Shown: positions 26,201 through 32,754, numbered from the stretch's first letter. The stretch is DNA of 64,000 nucleotides from Flavobacterium xinjiangense (GCF_900142885.1 NZ_FRCL01000009.1:56409-120408), one strand, 5' to 3'. Made by a program: numbers and translations. Notes: a model not told the origin generated them from the letters alone.

Positions 26201-26239
26201 AAGTGCTCCTAAGCCATTGTTTAATGAAATAATTTTCAT
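23201..26239 (-). CDS. SusC/RagA-like TonB-dependent outer-membrane transporter
   Basis: This 1012-aa protein has a signal peptide (to about residue 30), a CarboxypepD-regulatory-like domain (ITDGNNSLPGVTISVKG), a TonB-box-like linker, a plug domain with the SusC signatures VLAVMQGRMPGV and IRG..SLR...PLYIIDG, and IEILKDADATAIYGSRGANGV, then a beta-barrel ending in an aromatic QLNF. It imports ligand captured by SusD at the cost of TonB energy. The start codon lies behind a long leader with four hairpins and a 38-aa ORF. The size is normal for RagA-like peptide or oligosaccharide transporters. Confidence 0.95.
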   Translation of the reverse strand: MKIISLNNGLGALWYSLIFGLYFFCTPAIANKVLRQNQPLILLTQIKGTITDGNNSLPGVTISVKGKLTTTISDYYGQYTIAASPDDTLVFSFMGFKTVLVQIDGRETINIQLKEDATTLKEVLVNTGYYSVKESERTGSIAKITAAAIEKQPVTNVLAVMQGRMPGVNITQTTGVPGGGFDIQIRGKNSLRTDGNNPLYIIDGMPYASENLGNTLLSSTILSAAGINPLNGINPSDIENIEILKDADATAIYGSRGANGVVLITTKKGKSGKTTFTLNAYSGTGKVTRTLNLMNTPQYLEMRREAFANDGFTQYPDWAYDINGTWDQNRYTNWQKELIGGTALTQNIETAVSGGTSNTQFLIRGTRFKETTVFPGNFAYGKTALHFNINHIADNNKFSISLSGNYVADKNNLLGTDLTREASVLSPNAPELYDPNGNLNWENSTWDNPLRLLEEKYLAKTNNLTASSAIGYKIMPGLEVKTTLGFTDNRLEESKKSPSTVYNPAWGLNSSASYFLLNQAKKQSWSIEPQLTYQQEVGLGTFKILAGATFQEQTREQQALYASGFSSNSLLTNIASAAHIAILNNDNSTYRYNAVFGRVNYNLQQKYILNLTGRRDGSSRFGADKHFANFGAVGAAWLFGKEDFIDEALPFLSFGKLRASYGTTGNDQIGDYQFLNTYSSSGISYQGITGLQPTRLYNPDFSWETNKKLEVALETGFLKDRVLLSTAYYSNCSSNQLVGIPLPGTTGFTSIQANLNATVENTGWELELRTVNFQNRQFKWSTMANATIARNKLIAFPGLAASTYANQYEIGQPLDIRKVYHFTGINPQTGIYQFEDYNHDGAITAPEDRQNIVHTNPNFFGGLQNSLTYKNWQLDFLFQFVKQLGINFNYTGVLPGVGNNQPVAVLDRWQQPGDTSAFQQYTAGFNNDVVNAFYNYSSSDAVFTDASFIRLKNLSISYTLPDSWSKIGRCRLYLQGQNLLTITSFKGPDPENQSQGSLPPLRVLTMGIQLNF

Positions 26240-26280
26240 AATATTTGTTTAGTTAAATGAAACGTTAGTTTTGTTAGCGA

Positions 26281-27088
26281 TGGTCCTCTATTCGTCCGCC
26301 AAGAAGAGTTAGAGGGCCTTTTTTTTGTTTTACTTAGGAAGATCTATTTCGGTGAAACAATGGCAACTATAAAGCCACAGGCACATCGTTACTATAAAAA
26401 GTATAATTATTCCTATTTGTATTTGTTTGTAGTATTTCATAGGCATTTTTTTTATTTACTGGTTAAGGGTTAAAGGTTATGAGTTGCTGTTGCGGCTAAA
26501 TAACCTGCACCTTTTATTAACAAATTCAAATTAAATTAACTAGGTGTTTTATTCAAAGGACCTTTCGGTGCAGGTGTCTTTTATTTAGTCTTAAAGTCGA
26601 AAGTCATAAAGTCTGGGGTTGTGTCTTTATTTAGTCATAGGCGTTTTTTTTTAAGTTTTCAGTCTTAGTTTTTAGTTGAGCATAGGAATCTTGCGCCAGT
26701 TACGAAAAGGGCGTTTTCCTAACTGGGATTTTGTGGTTTAGTGATTGGAACCACCGCTAAGGTTTAGCTTAGGCTGTTATAGAGATGTGTTTTATTTTAT
26801 TCATAGGCATGCGGGTTTTAGCGTGTTAAACTGCTGCGAGACTATGAAAAATGAAGAAGCGGTGCTAAGAATATAAGCGGTGTGTTGTGCCTAGAGAATA
26901 AAAAAATGGCGCAGAACTCAGCTTACTGCCTTTGAGGTACTGGTATACCGAGGAACAATAAGTGAGCCCACGCCATGGGGCGTGAGCATCTTACTTATCC
27001 ACTCGTTCCTAATTAAAAATTACCAGTTTTCAAAAGCGAGATTCAAAGCGAATGCTTCAATATTATTATATGAAGAATCGCAAATATA
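26281..27088 (-). promoter_or_regulatory. Long hairpin-rich leader region upstream of susC
   Basis: No annotated-size gene occurs in this 936-bp gap, apart from the 38-aa ORF at 26330-26446. Four inverted repeats are seen. At 26951-27010, AGGAAC/GTTCCT encloses ATAAGT/ACTTAT and CACGCC/GGCGTG. At 26696-26726, CCAGTTA/TAACTGG encloses GAAAA/TTTTC. At 26503-26575, ACCTGCACC pairs with GGTGCAGGT. At 26282-26318, GGTCCTCTA pairs with TAGAGGGCC. The pattern GCCTATGA recurs three times on the minus strand. If transcription starts near 27075, the leader is about 830 nt. Confidence 0.5.
26330..26446 (-). CDS. 38-aa SusD-signal-like lipopeptide ORF upstream of susC
   Basis: This ORF encodes MPMKYYKQIQIG, a hydrophobic helix (IIILFIVTMCLWLY), then SCHCFTEIDLPK and a stop. 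The order basic residues, hydrophobic core, SC, F..(E/D)IDLP is what SusD proteins have at their N-terminus; the susD product at 21770 reads SCESFVDVDVP. The ORF lies 90 bases upstream of susC on the same strand. It could be the remnant of a deleted susD, a leader peptide, or a real surface lipopeptide. The coordinates come from direct translation. Confidence 0.45.
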   Translation of the reverse strand: MPMKYYKQIQIGIIILFIVTMCLWLYSCHCFTEIDLPK

Positions 27089-27108
27089 TGTATTCAAAAG
27101 CAAATATA
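27081..27108 (-). promoter_or_regulatory. Two TATATTTG boxes on the minus strand
   Basis: Read on the minus strand, TATATTTG occurs at 27108-27101 and again at 27088-27081, exactly 20 bases apart. Both fit the TAnnTTTG -7 consensus. They point toward the SusCD leader and are the best promoter candidates for it. No convincing -33 TTG is found at the usual spacing for either. Confidence 0.4.
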
Positions 27109-27124
27109 ATAAAAAAATATGACG

Positions 27125-27142
27125 CCACACATATATGTGTGG
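27125..27142. promoter_or_regulatory. 18-bp perfect palindrome upstream of the HTH gene
   Basis: CCACACATATATGTGTGG is perfectly self-complementary and ends 33 bases before the GTG start of the small HTH protein at 27176. It also lies just behind the divergent minus-strand TATATTTG boxes. A dimeric HipB-like repressor binding here could control both directions. Confidence 0.6.
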
Positions 27143-27175
27143 GATTAATATTTTTTTATAACGCAAATTTATCCT

Positions 27176-27400
27176 GTGATAAAAGAAGAACAAAATAAAG
27201 TGCTAATTACACTTGGAGCTACCATAAGGAGAATTAGAGAAGAAACAACAGATTTTTCTCAATTCAAGTTAGCTATTGAAATAGGTATGTCAGAAAATCA
27301 GATTAGAAGAATCGAAAGAGGTCAAAGTAATCCAACAGTTAAAACTCTTACCAAAATAGCGGAAGCTTTAAAAGTAGATATTAAGATACTATTTGAGTAA
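27176..27400 (+). CDS. HipB-like XRE-family HTH regulator
   Basis: This 74-aa protein is almost entirely one helix-turn-helix domain: LGATIRRIREE, FSQFKLAIEIGMSENQIRRIERGQSNPTVKTLTKIAEALKV in order (shortened, residues about 12-70). The GTG start 27176 is the first in frame. It is the expected DNA-binding antitoxin/regulator of the HipA-like kinase gene 250 bases downstream, though a terminator and a new promoter stand between them. The palindrome at 27125-27142 is its candidate operator. Confidence 0.8.
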   Translation: MIKEEQNKVLITLGATIRRIREETTDFSQFKLAIEIGMSENQIRRIERGQSNPTVKTLTKIAEALKVDIKILFE

Positions 27401-27418
27401 TATAGTAGTTAAAGATAT

Positions 27419-27442
27419 AAAAAAAGATGCTCATCTTTTTTT
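27419..27442 (+). terminator. Hairpin terminator after the HTH gene
   Basis: AAAAAGATG and CATCTTTTT form a short stem with a T tract 19 bases after the HTH stop codon. The very small loop means that a few inner pairs must open. Partial read-through into the kinase gene remains possible. Confidence 0.6.
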
Positions 27443-27494
27443 ATTGAAAAAATGCTAATCGTAATATTCAATTCCCTCACTGCATAGTAGCTAA

Positions 27495-27523
27495 TTTGAT
27501 TTCATTTAATAATTCTAGATTTG
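27495..27523 (+). promoter_or_regulatory. Candidate promoter of the kinase-HIRAN operon
   Basis: TTTG (27495-27498), 17 bases, then TAGATTTG (27516-27523) fits the Bacteroidota TTG-N17 to 23-TAnnTTTG consensus. It lies between the HTH gene terminator and the TTG start at 27652, giving a leader of about 120 bases. Within that leader a 16-codon frame (from ATG near 27569) is open, without other support. Confidence 0.65.
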
Positions 27524-27651
27524 AACTATACCCTTAAATAATATTGACTTATGGAATGGTGTTAAATGGGACTTACTTTCTATAAACAAGCAAAAAAGAA
27601 TAATGTAATCATATAAATTTACTCACGGAATTTCACTTAAATTGTAAACAC

Positions 27652-28596
27652 TTGGAACTAATTGATATTTCAAAATGGCCTTCAGGAAATCAAAGATTCG
27701 TTCCTATTGGGAAGAGAATTAAAAAGGTTGTATTACATCCTGTAACTTTTGATTTATTTTATTTCAAGGAACCAAAGGAAAAATATCCATGGGAGTTTTG
27801 GAATGAAATTATTGCTTTTAAGATCGGTCAAGAATTTGGATTTAATGTGCTCGAATATCAACCTGCTATATTAGATGGGCTTGGAGGTTGTTTGTCACCC
27901 TCAATGACCACTGGGTTCACTGAAGAATTAATGCATGGCCAACAACTTTTGATAAGGATTTTACCTGAATTTGAAACCAAAAAAGGAACAGATCATACTT
28001 TTCAATTAGTAGAAGAATATTTTAAATCAGATAGTACATATACATTACTTTTAGATGATTTTATTGAAATGCTTGTTTTTGACAGTATCATTGGGAATCG
28101 AGATCGTCATCAGCAAAACTGGGCTCTTATAAGAGAAATTAGTTTTAAAAAATCAAAGCAAAGGTATCTTGGTTTTAGCAAAAAAATAGATTTGTCTTTA
28201 GAGGTTACTGGGCGTTTTTCACCTTTATTTGATAATGGGAATTGTTTGGCCTATAATGTAATAGACGATAAGATTGATAATTTTTTAGAAGATGGTAAAA
28301 TACTTGAAAAATATTTATTTGGTGAGAAAGCAGTATCTCATGTTAAATGGTTTGGTGAATCAATGCCACATATTGAGTTATTAAAACGTATAGTTGAAAA
28401 ATATCCAATACCAATAGGGAATGCAATTTCTCGGGTCAGGGAAAAATATAATGAAAACATAATTACAGACATTGTAAATAACATTGATAATGGTGTTATA
28501 TTTGCAAATAAAATATACAACTTGACTCCAAAAAGGAAAGAGTTAGTTGTTAAGTTACTAAAATTAAGAATTGAGAAGCTTTTGAATGACTTCTAA
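27652..28596 (+). CDS. HipA-like serine/threonine kinase
   Basis: This 314-aa protein has the HipA-type catalytic loop GNRDRHQQNW (about 148-157, catalytic Asp151) and a FDNG metal-binding segment (193-196). Its N-terminus (about 14-40) reads as a nucleotide-binding lobe, without the separate N-terminal subdomain 1 of E. coli HipA. In that respect it resembles HipT-type kinases, where the missing part is a separate protein. HipA relatives phosphorylate translation factors such as aminoacyl-tRNA synthetases and cause dormancy; the target here is unknown. The start is TTG, since no ATG precedes it in frame. The HIRAN gene follows after 3 bases. Confidence 0.75.
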   Translation: MELIDISKWPSGNQRFVPIGKRIKKVVLHPVTFDLFYFKEPKEKYPWEFWNEIIAFKIGQEFGFNVLEYQPAILDGLGGCLSPSMTTGFTEELMHGQQLLIRILPEFETKKGTDHTFQLVEEYFKSDSTYTLLLDDFIEMLVFDSIIGNRDRHQQNWALIREISFKKSKQRYLGFSKKIDLSLEVTGRFSPLFDNGNCLAYNVIDDKIDNFLEDGKILEKYLFGEKAVSHVKWFGESMPHIELLKRIVEKYPIPIGNAISRVREKYNENIITDIVNNIDNGVIFANKIYNLTPKRKELVVKLLKLRIEKLLNDF

Positions 28597-28599
28597 TAT

Positions 28600-29268
28600 A
28601 TGATACTAAAAAAAATTTATTTAAGTTGGCGACAAGGTAAAGGGAAAAGTCGTTTTTTAGTTGGAGTTTTAACACGAGAAACTCCTACAGGGGATACTAT
28701 TGTGTTTAAATATCAGAAAGAGGAGGTAAAAAAAGCAGCAACAGAAGGGTTTTTAAATTATCCGGAATTTCCGGATTTAGATAAAGAATACAGTACTAAT
28801 TTAAAAACAGCACTAAGTTTAAGGCTTATGCCTAAAACAAGAGCTGACAGGTATGATTATCTTTCTTTTTGGAATGCAAATTTAGAAGGTCTTGACTGGT
28901 TTGATGAATTAGGAATTACACAGGGAGAATTAGCTACCGATACATTTGAATTTTTAGCAGAATTTCCTAAAAAACATAATGGAATAGGTATTAATTTTGT
29001 TTCAAATATTGCAGCATTAACTCATTTTAATTTAAAAAATGATTGTGTCGAAATAGGAGATAAACTTAGATTTGAGCTTGATCCAGAAAATAAGTTTGAT
29101 AAAAATGCGGTAAAAATTTTTAAAGGGAATAATTGTCTAGGCTTCGTTAAAAAAGGACATAATTTATTTTTTCATAAAGTTAAGAATGAAGAAGTTGAAA
29201 TTAATGTAAGTAACTTAGAAAAAAACGGAAAAATGAATCAGATTTATTTTTCCATTAAAGTGTTATAA
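28600..29268 (+). CDS. HIRAN-domain protein, partner of the HipA-like kinase
   Basis: This 222-aa protein has a C-terminal HIRAN-like domain (about 130-215): FVSNIAALTHF, RFELDPENKFDKNAVKIF, GNNCLGFVKKG. HIRAN domains bind DNA ends or single-stranded DNA in repair helicases. Residues 1-100 (YLSWRQGKGKSRFLVGVL, LRLMPKTRADRYDY) resemble the N-terminal subdomain of HipA or HipS, an inference from the strand pattern. The gene starts 3 bases after the kinase stop and is followed by a 25-bp perfect hairpin. The order HTH, kinase, HIRAN partner suggests a three-part toxin-antitoxin or defence unit. Confidence 0.7.
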   Translation: MILKKIYLSWRQGKGKSRFLVGVLTRETPTGDTIVFKYQKEEVKKAATEGFLNYPEFPDLDKEYSTNLKTALSLRLMPKTRADRYDYLSFWNANLEGLDWFDELGITQGELATDTFEFLAEFPKKHNGIGINFVSNIAALTHFNLKNDCVEIGDKLRFELDPENKFDKNAVKIFKGNNCLGFVKKGHNLFFHKVKNEEVEINVSNLEKNGKMNQIYFSIKVL

Positions 29269-29281
29269 TTAATTCAAATCA

Positions 29282-29335
29282 CGCTATAAAACAGAAAAGA
29301 TACCTTGCTTAAGGTATCTTTTCTGTTTTATAGCG
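29282..29335. terminator. Perfect 25-bp inverted repeat after the HIRAN gene
   Basis: Arms of 25 bp without mismatch flank a 4-base loop (GCTT). The left arm begins CGCTATAAAACAGAAAAGAT. It lies 13 bases after the HIRAN stop. The right arm is also the start of repeat S copy B, so the hairpin joins operon end and repeat. It can work as a terminator in both directions. Confidence 0.75.
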
Positions 29336-29556
29336 ATACGAAATACTTATCAATTCGGGATTAATAGTTGTCAATAAAGGAGTTTCTGTTGTTGAGATAA
29401 TAGCCAAGTTGCTGTACTGTCTATATTTGATATATGAAATGGTATGAGATAATAGGGGGAGTTGTCGTGTGGTTTTTAGGTCTTTATTTGAGAGGGAGAT
29501 TTTATGAATGTATGAGAACCAAGCATCTCAATGATAGTTGCAAGAGAAAGAAATGA
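29310..29556 (+). repeat. Repeat S, copy B
   Basis: This copy begins inside the right arm of the 25-bp hairpin and shares AGGTATCTTTT, TAGCGATAC, CAATTCGGGATTAATAG and TTGTCAATAAAGGAG with copy A. The middle (from 29389) has diverged. The small ORF at its end is intact. The surrounding spacer 29557-29765 shows no gene. Confidence 0.75.
29434..29556 (+). CDS. Tiny membrane-protein ORF in repeat S, copy B
   Basis: This 40-aa product reads MKWYEIIGGVVVWFLGLYLR, then GRFYECMRTKH and a basic end. It has one predicted hydrophobic helix (residues 6-19) and a positive tail, as in many small inner-membrane proteins. It matches the ORF at 30337 (MEWYKIIG..., LRRKIYE) and the conserved half of the one at 7881. 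Conservation of the frame across diverged copies supports real coding. Whether it is expressed cannot be seen. Confidence 0.45.
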   Translation: MKWYEIIGGVVVWFLGLYLRGRFYECMRTKHLNDSCKRKK

Positions 29557-29765
29557 AAGATGCTTTGATGGTGTCTTTTTTATAGCCTTACAATTAGGAA
29601 TTTAGTGTTAAACTACTTGAAGTTACATCTAAGTAAATTGGAAATGCTTCTAATAAATAGCAATTCCTTGGATGATTTGTAAGAAAAAATAAATATATTT
29701 AACAATAGATAAAGTCTTGTAGAACACAATAAAAGATAAGTACTAAACTTTTATACTTTTTTAAA

Positions 29766-30122
29766 ATGACAGATAATGAGCGCTTTTTTACAGCCTATAA
29801 TTTTCTAAAAGGAAAGGGACATATTAGGACATATGCTGACCTCGCTGAAGTACTTGGTATTGATAAGGCAGAGCTAAATGATTTAAAAAATGAAAAACAG
29901 AAAGTTTCTATTGACAATCTTAGAAGTTTCATAAAAACATACCCCGAGATATCTTTGAATTGGTTGGTTTTAGAAGAGGGTAGTATAGAAATTAAAAAAA
30001 ATAATATCCCTAGTTTTAATGTAAAAACAGAACTTTTAATATTGCAAAAAGAAAAAATTGAAGAACTGGAAAAAGAAATCATAGAACTGAAAATACATCC
30101 AAAAAATCGCGATTCCATATAA
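29766..30122 (+). CDS. HTH-domain protein with C-terminal coiled coil
   Basis: This 118-aa protein has an N-terminal XRE-type helix-turn-helix (about residues 8-62: RTYADLAEVLGIDKAELNDLKN, then DNLRSFIKTYPEISLNWLV) and a C-terminal coiled coil rich in Glu and Lys (about 85-112). The segment SLNWLVLEEG is typical of phage-repressor-like regulators that lack the peptidase half. It stands alone between two copies of repeat S, in the same direction. It may regulate the neighbouring module or be a leftover of a phage or mobile element. Confidence 0.7.
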   Translation: MTDNERFFTAYNFLKGKGHIRTYADLAEVLGIDKAELNDLKNEKQKVSIDNLRSFIKTYPEISLNWLVLEEGSIEIKKNNIPSFNVKTELLILQKEKIEELEKEIIELKIHPKNRDSI

Positions 30123-30235
30123 ATAGTGACTGATTCAGTAGTAAATTAGCTAAAATAAACATTATATTGTTAGTTATTAATGTTTTAATAATTAGTAAAA
30201 GTAATTTAAAGATGCTAACATGTTTTTTTTTTTTG

Positions 30236-30477
30236 GCTTTTCAACTAGATGTCAATTCGTGATTATTACTTGTCAATAAAGGAGTAAGCTACTTTATGAT
30301 GAGAGTTAAATTCTTGTACCTTTCTATATCTGAAGTATGGAATGGTATAAAATAATAGGATTTAATTTGTTTTGGTTTTTAGGTCTTTGCCTGAGAAGGA
30401 AGATTTATGAGTTTAGAAGGGATTATAATAAAAATAGTAGGTGGAGGCGTAAAAGAGATAAAATATACAGAGCATGA
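30236..30477 (+). repeat. Repeat S, copy C
   Basis: It shares with copy A the segment from TTGTCAATAAAGGAGTAAGC through ACTTTAT, TTCTTGTACCTTTCTATAT and GTATGGAATGGTA, and the downstream small ORF ending in a GGTGGAGGCG segment. It is the copy nearest to copy A in sequence. It follows the HTH gene at 29766 and ends at a terminator. Confidence 0.75.
30337..30477 (+). CDS. Tiny membrane-protein ORF in repeat S, copy C
   Basis: This 46-aa product reads MEWYKIIGFNLFWFLGLCLR, then RKIYEFRRDYNKN and a strongly basic end (RWRRKRDKIYRA). It has one hydrophobic helix at residues 6-19. The stop codon is 4 bases from a terminator hairpin, as expected for a real transcription unit. It is the longest and best preserved of the three repeat S ORFs. 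No function is known. Confidence 0.5.
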   Translation: MEWYKIIGFNLFWFLGLCLRRKIYEFRRDYNKNSRWRRKRDKIYRA

Positions 30478-30480
30478 AAT

Positions 30481-30517
30481 GCCCCCAAAAAGAATTTAAC
30501 TTTTTTGGGGCTTTTTT
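30481..30517 (+). terminator. Terminator after repeat S copy C
   Basis: GCCCCCAAAAAG and CTTTTTTGGGGC pair with one mismatch around a 7-base loop and run into TTTTTT. The rest of the gap to 31026 holds a remnant of the AAACGGAGTCGAAAAT-type repeat near 30620 and no gene. Confidence 0.8.
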
Positions 30518-30922
30518 ATTAGTAGAAAAATCAAGTATGATATTGACTTAAGGACTCGCTATTTATTGCACTAACCGAAGAATTTTATTTTTATCCCTCC
30601 CGAAGCTTCAGGACTAAACGGAGTCGAAAATCCAGAACCTATATGCTGTATATGAGGATTACTAAATTAAGGTAAAAACAGAGGTATACACTTCGAATGT
30701 ATCAATATTGTCGATTGATTGTTAATTATTGCTATTATTTATAAAGGAATAGTATATTCGCTGAAAAACAACTCTTATTGACAAGTGGGCTTCGCCTTAC
30801 TACTGTTAGTTAGAGTCGCGAAGCGTGCCCGGAAGTTTCGTTTTTTATGGTGGATATGATTCTTTGCAGTAATTAAATACAAGATTTTACTTCAAAATAA
30901 AGACAATACGACGTCATTTTTT

Positions 30923-30956
30923 TTGGGAAATAAAAAGTACAAATTATTTATATTTG
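30923..30956 (+). promoter_or_regulatory. Candidate promoter of the polysaccharide cluster
   Basis: TTG (30923-30925), 23 bases, TATATTTG (30949-30956): the -7 box is a full match to TAnnTTTG, and the spacing is at the long end of the range. It lies 70 bases upstream of the exporter permease, the first gene of a more than 33-kb run of same-strand genes. Confidence 0.55.
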
Positions 30957-31026
30957 CTTCGAAATCAAAGCATTTAACGACATGTTTGATAAGACAAAAC
31001 CAAAACTAGGATTTTAGCATAAACCA

Positions 31027-31896
31027 ATGAACCAACCCGAACATACCAATACCACGTGGCTGTTTGAAATAACACCAAAAAATAAATTCTTTTCACTTAA
31101 CCTCAAAGAAGTTTGGCAATATCGTGATCTGCTAATGCTTTTTGTAAAGAGAGATGTAGTTACCGTTTATAAACAAACCGTTTTAGGACCACTTTGGTAC
31201 CTGATACAACCTTTGTTTACCTCGATTACCTTTACCATTATTTTTAACAATTTGGCGGGAATTGATACTGGAACAGTACCTCCGTTTTTGTTTAATTTGG
31301 CGGGAATCACGGTTTGGAATTACTTTACGGCTTGTCTTACGGGAACCTCAAATACTTTTGGTGCTAATGCGGGTATTTTTGGTAAAGTATATTTCCCGCG
31401 ATTGATTGTGCCTATTTCCATCGTTATCTCTAATTTGATTAAATTTGGAATTCAGTTTCTGATATTTATAGCGTTTTATGTTTTCTATTATCTAAAAGGA
31501 GCTACTGTTGGACTTAATGGTTCTGTGGTGTTCTTCCCATTGTTAATTGTACTGATGGGTGTTTTAGGATTAGGATTGGGAATGTTTATCTCATCGTTGG
31601 TGACTAAATACAGGGATTTTAGTAATTTGATTGGTTTTGGTGTACAATTGTTGATGTATTTGTCGGCAGTGATGTATCCTATGGCTTTGATCAAAGAAAA
31701 ATTGCCTTCCTATGGCTGGTTAGTGCAATACAATCCATTGGCTTATATAATAGAAACTGCCCGTTATATGTTATTGGATGTAGGACAAATTTCCATTTGG
31801 GGATTGGGTTATACGTTTTTAGTAACAGTTATTGTATTCTTTGTGGGTGTGTTGATTTTTAATAAGACGGAGAAGAGTTTTATAGATACGGTTTAG
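31027..31896 (+). CDS. wzm: O-polysaccharide ABC exporter, permease (Wzm-like)
   Basis: This 289-aa protein has six predicted membrane helices and the ABC-2 permease pattern: DLLMLFVKRDVVTVYKQT near residue 40, GPLWYLIQPLF, and a C-terminal NPLAYIIETARYML segment. It forms the channel that exports an undecaprenyl-linked polysaccharide with the ATPase at 36374. Normally the two genes are adjacent; here five modifying genes lie between them. It is the first gene of the cluster and has the promoter candidate at 30923-30956. Confidence 0.9.
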   Translation: MNQPEHTNTTWLFEITPKNKFFSLNLKEVWQYRDLLMLFVKRDVVTVYKQTVLGPLWYLIQPLFTSITFTIIFNNLAGIDTGTVPPFLFNLAGITVWNYFTACLTGTSNTFGANAGIFGKVYFPRLIVPISIVISNLIKFGIQFLIFIAFYVFYYLKGATVGLNGSVVFFPLLIVLMGVLGLGLGMFISSLVTKYRDFSNLIGFGVQLLMYLSAVMYPMALIKEKLPSYGWLVQYNPLAYIIETARYMLLDVGQISIWGLGYTFLVTVIVFFVGVLIFNKTEKSFIDTV

Positions 31897-31928
31897 AATT
31901 TTAGAAAACGGAGATAAATAACACTAAA

Positions 31929-32702
31929 ATGACAAGTATGACTTTATATAATAGGAATAATTATATTCTTACTGATTCACCTCTAAAAAAAGATCTTTTA
32001 AAATTATTCAAAACGGATGATAAATTAACAATTTTAGATATTGGAGGCTGCGAAGGAGAGGAGTCTATTAGATACTCGAGAATTTTTCCTTTTTCTTCTA
32101 TTTATATATTTGAGCCATTACCTGAAAATCAGAAACTTATTACTGGGAACTTAGAGAAATATAAAGTCGAAAACGTAATACTGATGCCTGTAGCAGTTTC
32201 GGATGAAAAAGGGATCTCAGAGTTTCACGTGTCTTCAGGGCATCCAGATCATGAATCAAACGAATTAGATTGGAATTTTGGTAATAAGTCCAGCTCACTA
32301 CTTTCCCCTGAAAAGGAGAATAATCAAAAATGGTTGTTTTTTGATAAACAAATAAACGTAAATACGTTAACACTGCATTCCTTTTTTGTAGAAAACAAAA
32401 TAGATGAAGTTGATTTTGTACACATGGATGTTCAAGGCGCTGAATTAAAGGTTTTAATGGGGGCAAAAGACTGTATGAAAAAGATAAAGGCTATTTGGCT
32501 TGAAGTTGCAGATATTGAATTGTATAATGGCCAGCCTTTAAGAGTGGATATTGAGAATTTTATGAATTATAATGGGTTCTATTTAGTTAAATCAGAAATT
32601 GAAGGTCAAGTTGGCGATCAGTTTTATTTGAATAAGAATTATTTTAAAACATTTTCTATCTTTTCGAAGTCGATACATTTTCATTTTAAAAAAGGAAATT
32701 GA
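31929..32702 (+). CDS. FkbM family methyltransferase (1)
   Basis: This 257-aa protein has the SAM-binding motif LDIGGCEGEES (about 36-46), then IYIFEPLPEN and the FkbM-type VNTLTLHSFF, VDFVHMDVQGAELKVLMGA segment near residues 165-180. FkbM enzymes O-methylate sugars or polyketides. Within an O-antigen cluster the substrate is probably a sugar hydroxyl or the non-reducing end of the chain. Base composition is very AT-rich, suggesting recent gain. It follows the permease by 33 bases. Confidence 0.8.
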   Translation: MTSMTLYNRNNYILTDSPLKKDLLKLFKTDDKLTILDIGGCEGEESIRYSRIFPFSSIYIFEPLPENQKLITGNLEKYKVENVILMPVAVSDEKGISEFHVSSGHPDHESNELDWNFGNKSSSLLSPEKENNQKWLFFDKQINVNTLTLHSFFVENKIDEVDFVHMDVQGAELKVLMGAKDCMKKIKAIWLEVADIELYNGQPLRVDIENFMNYNGFYLVKSEIEGQVGDQFYLNKNYFKTFSIFSKSIHFHFKKGN

Positions 32703-32754
32703 TAAGGTTTCCTGCATTACATAATAATTAAGAACTAAATTGAGATAGAGGAAT

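Noticed and set aside
24831..26252. Plus-strand frames opposite susC
   Set aside because: They overlap a well-defined TonB-dependent transporter and show no family pattern.
26950..27012. Transfer RNA or known riboswitch
   Set aside because: The nested stem does not have the cloverleaf arm lengths, a T-loop or any aptamer consensus I recognise; it is kept only as a hairpin in the leader.
27569..27619. 16-codon frame in the kinase leader
   Set aside because: It is too short and without any second copy to support it, so it is only mentioned under the promoter.
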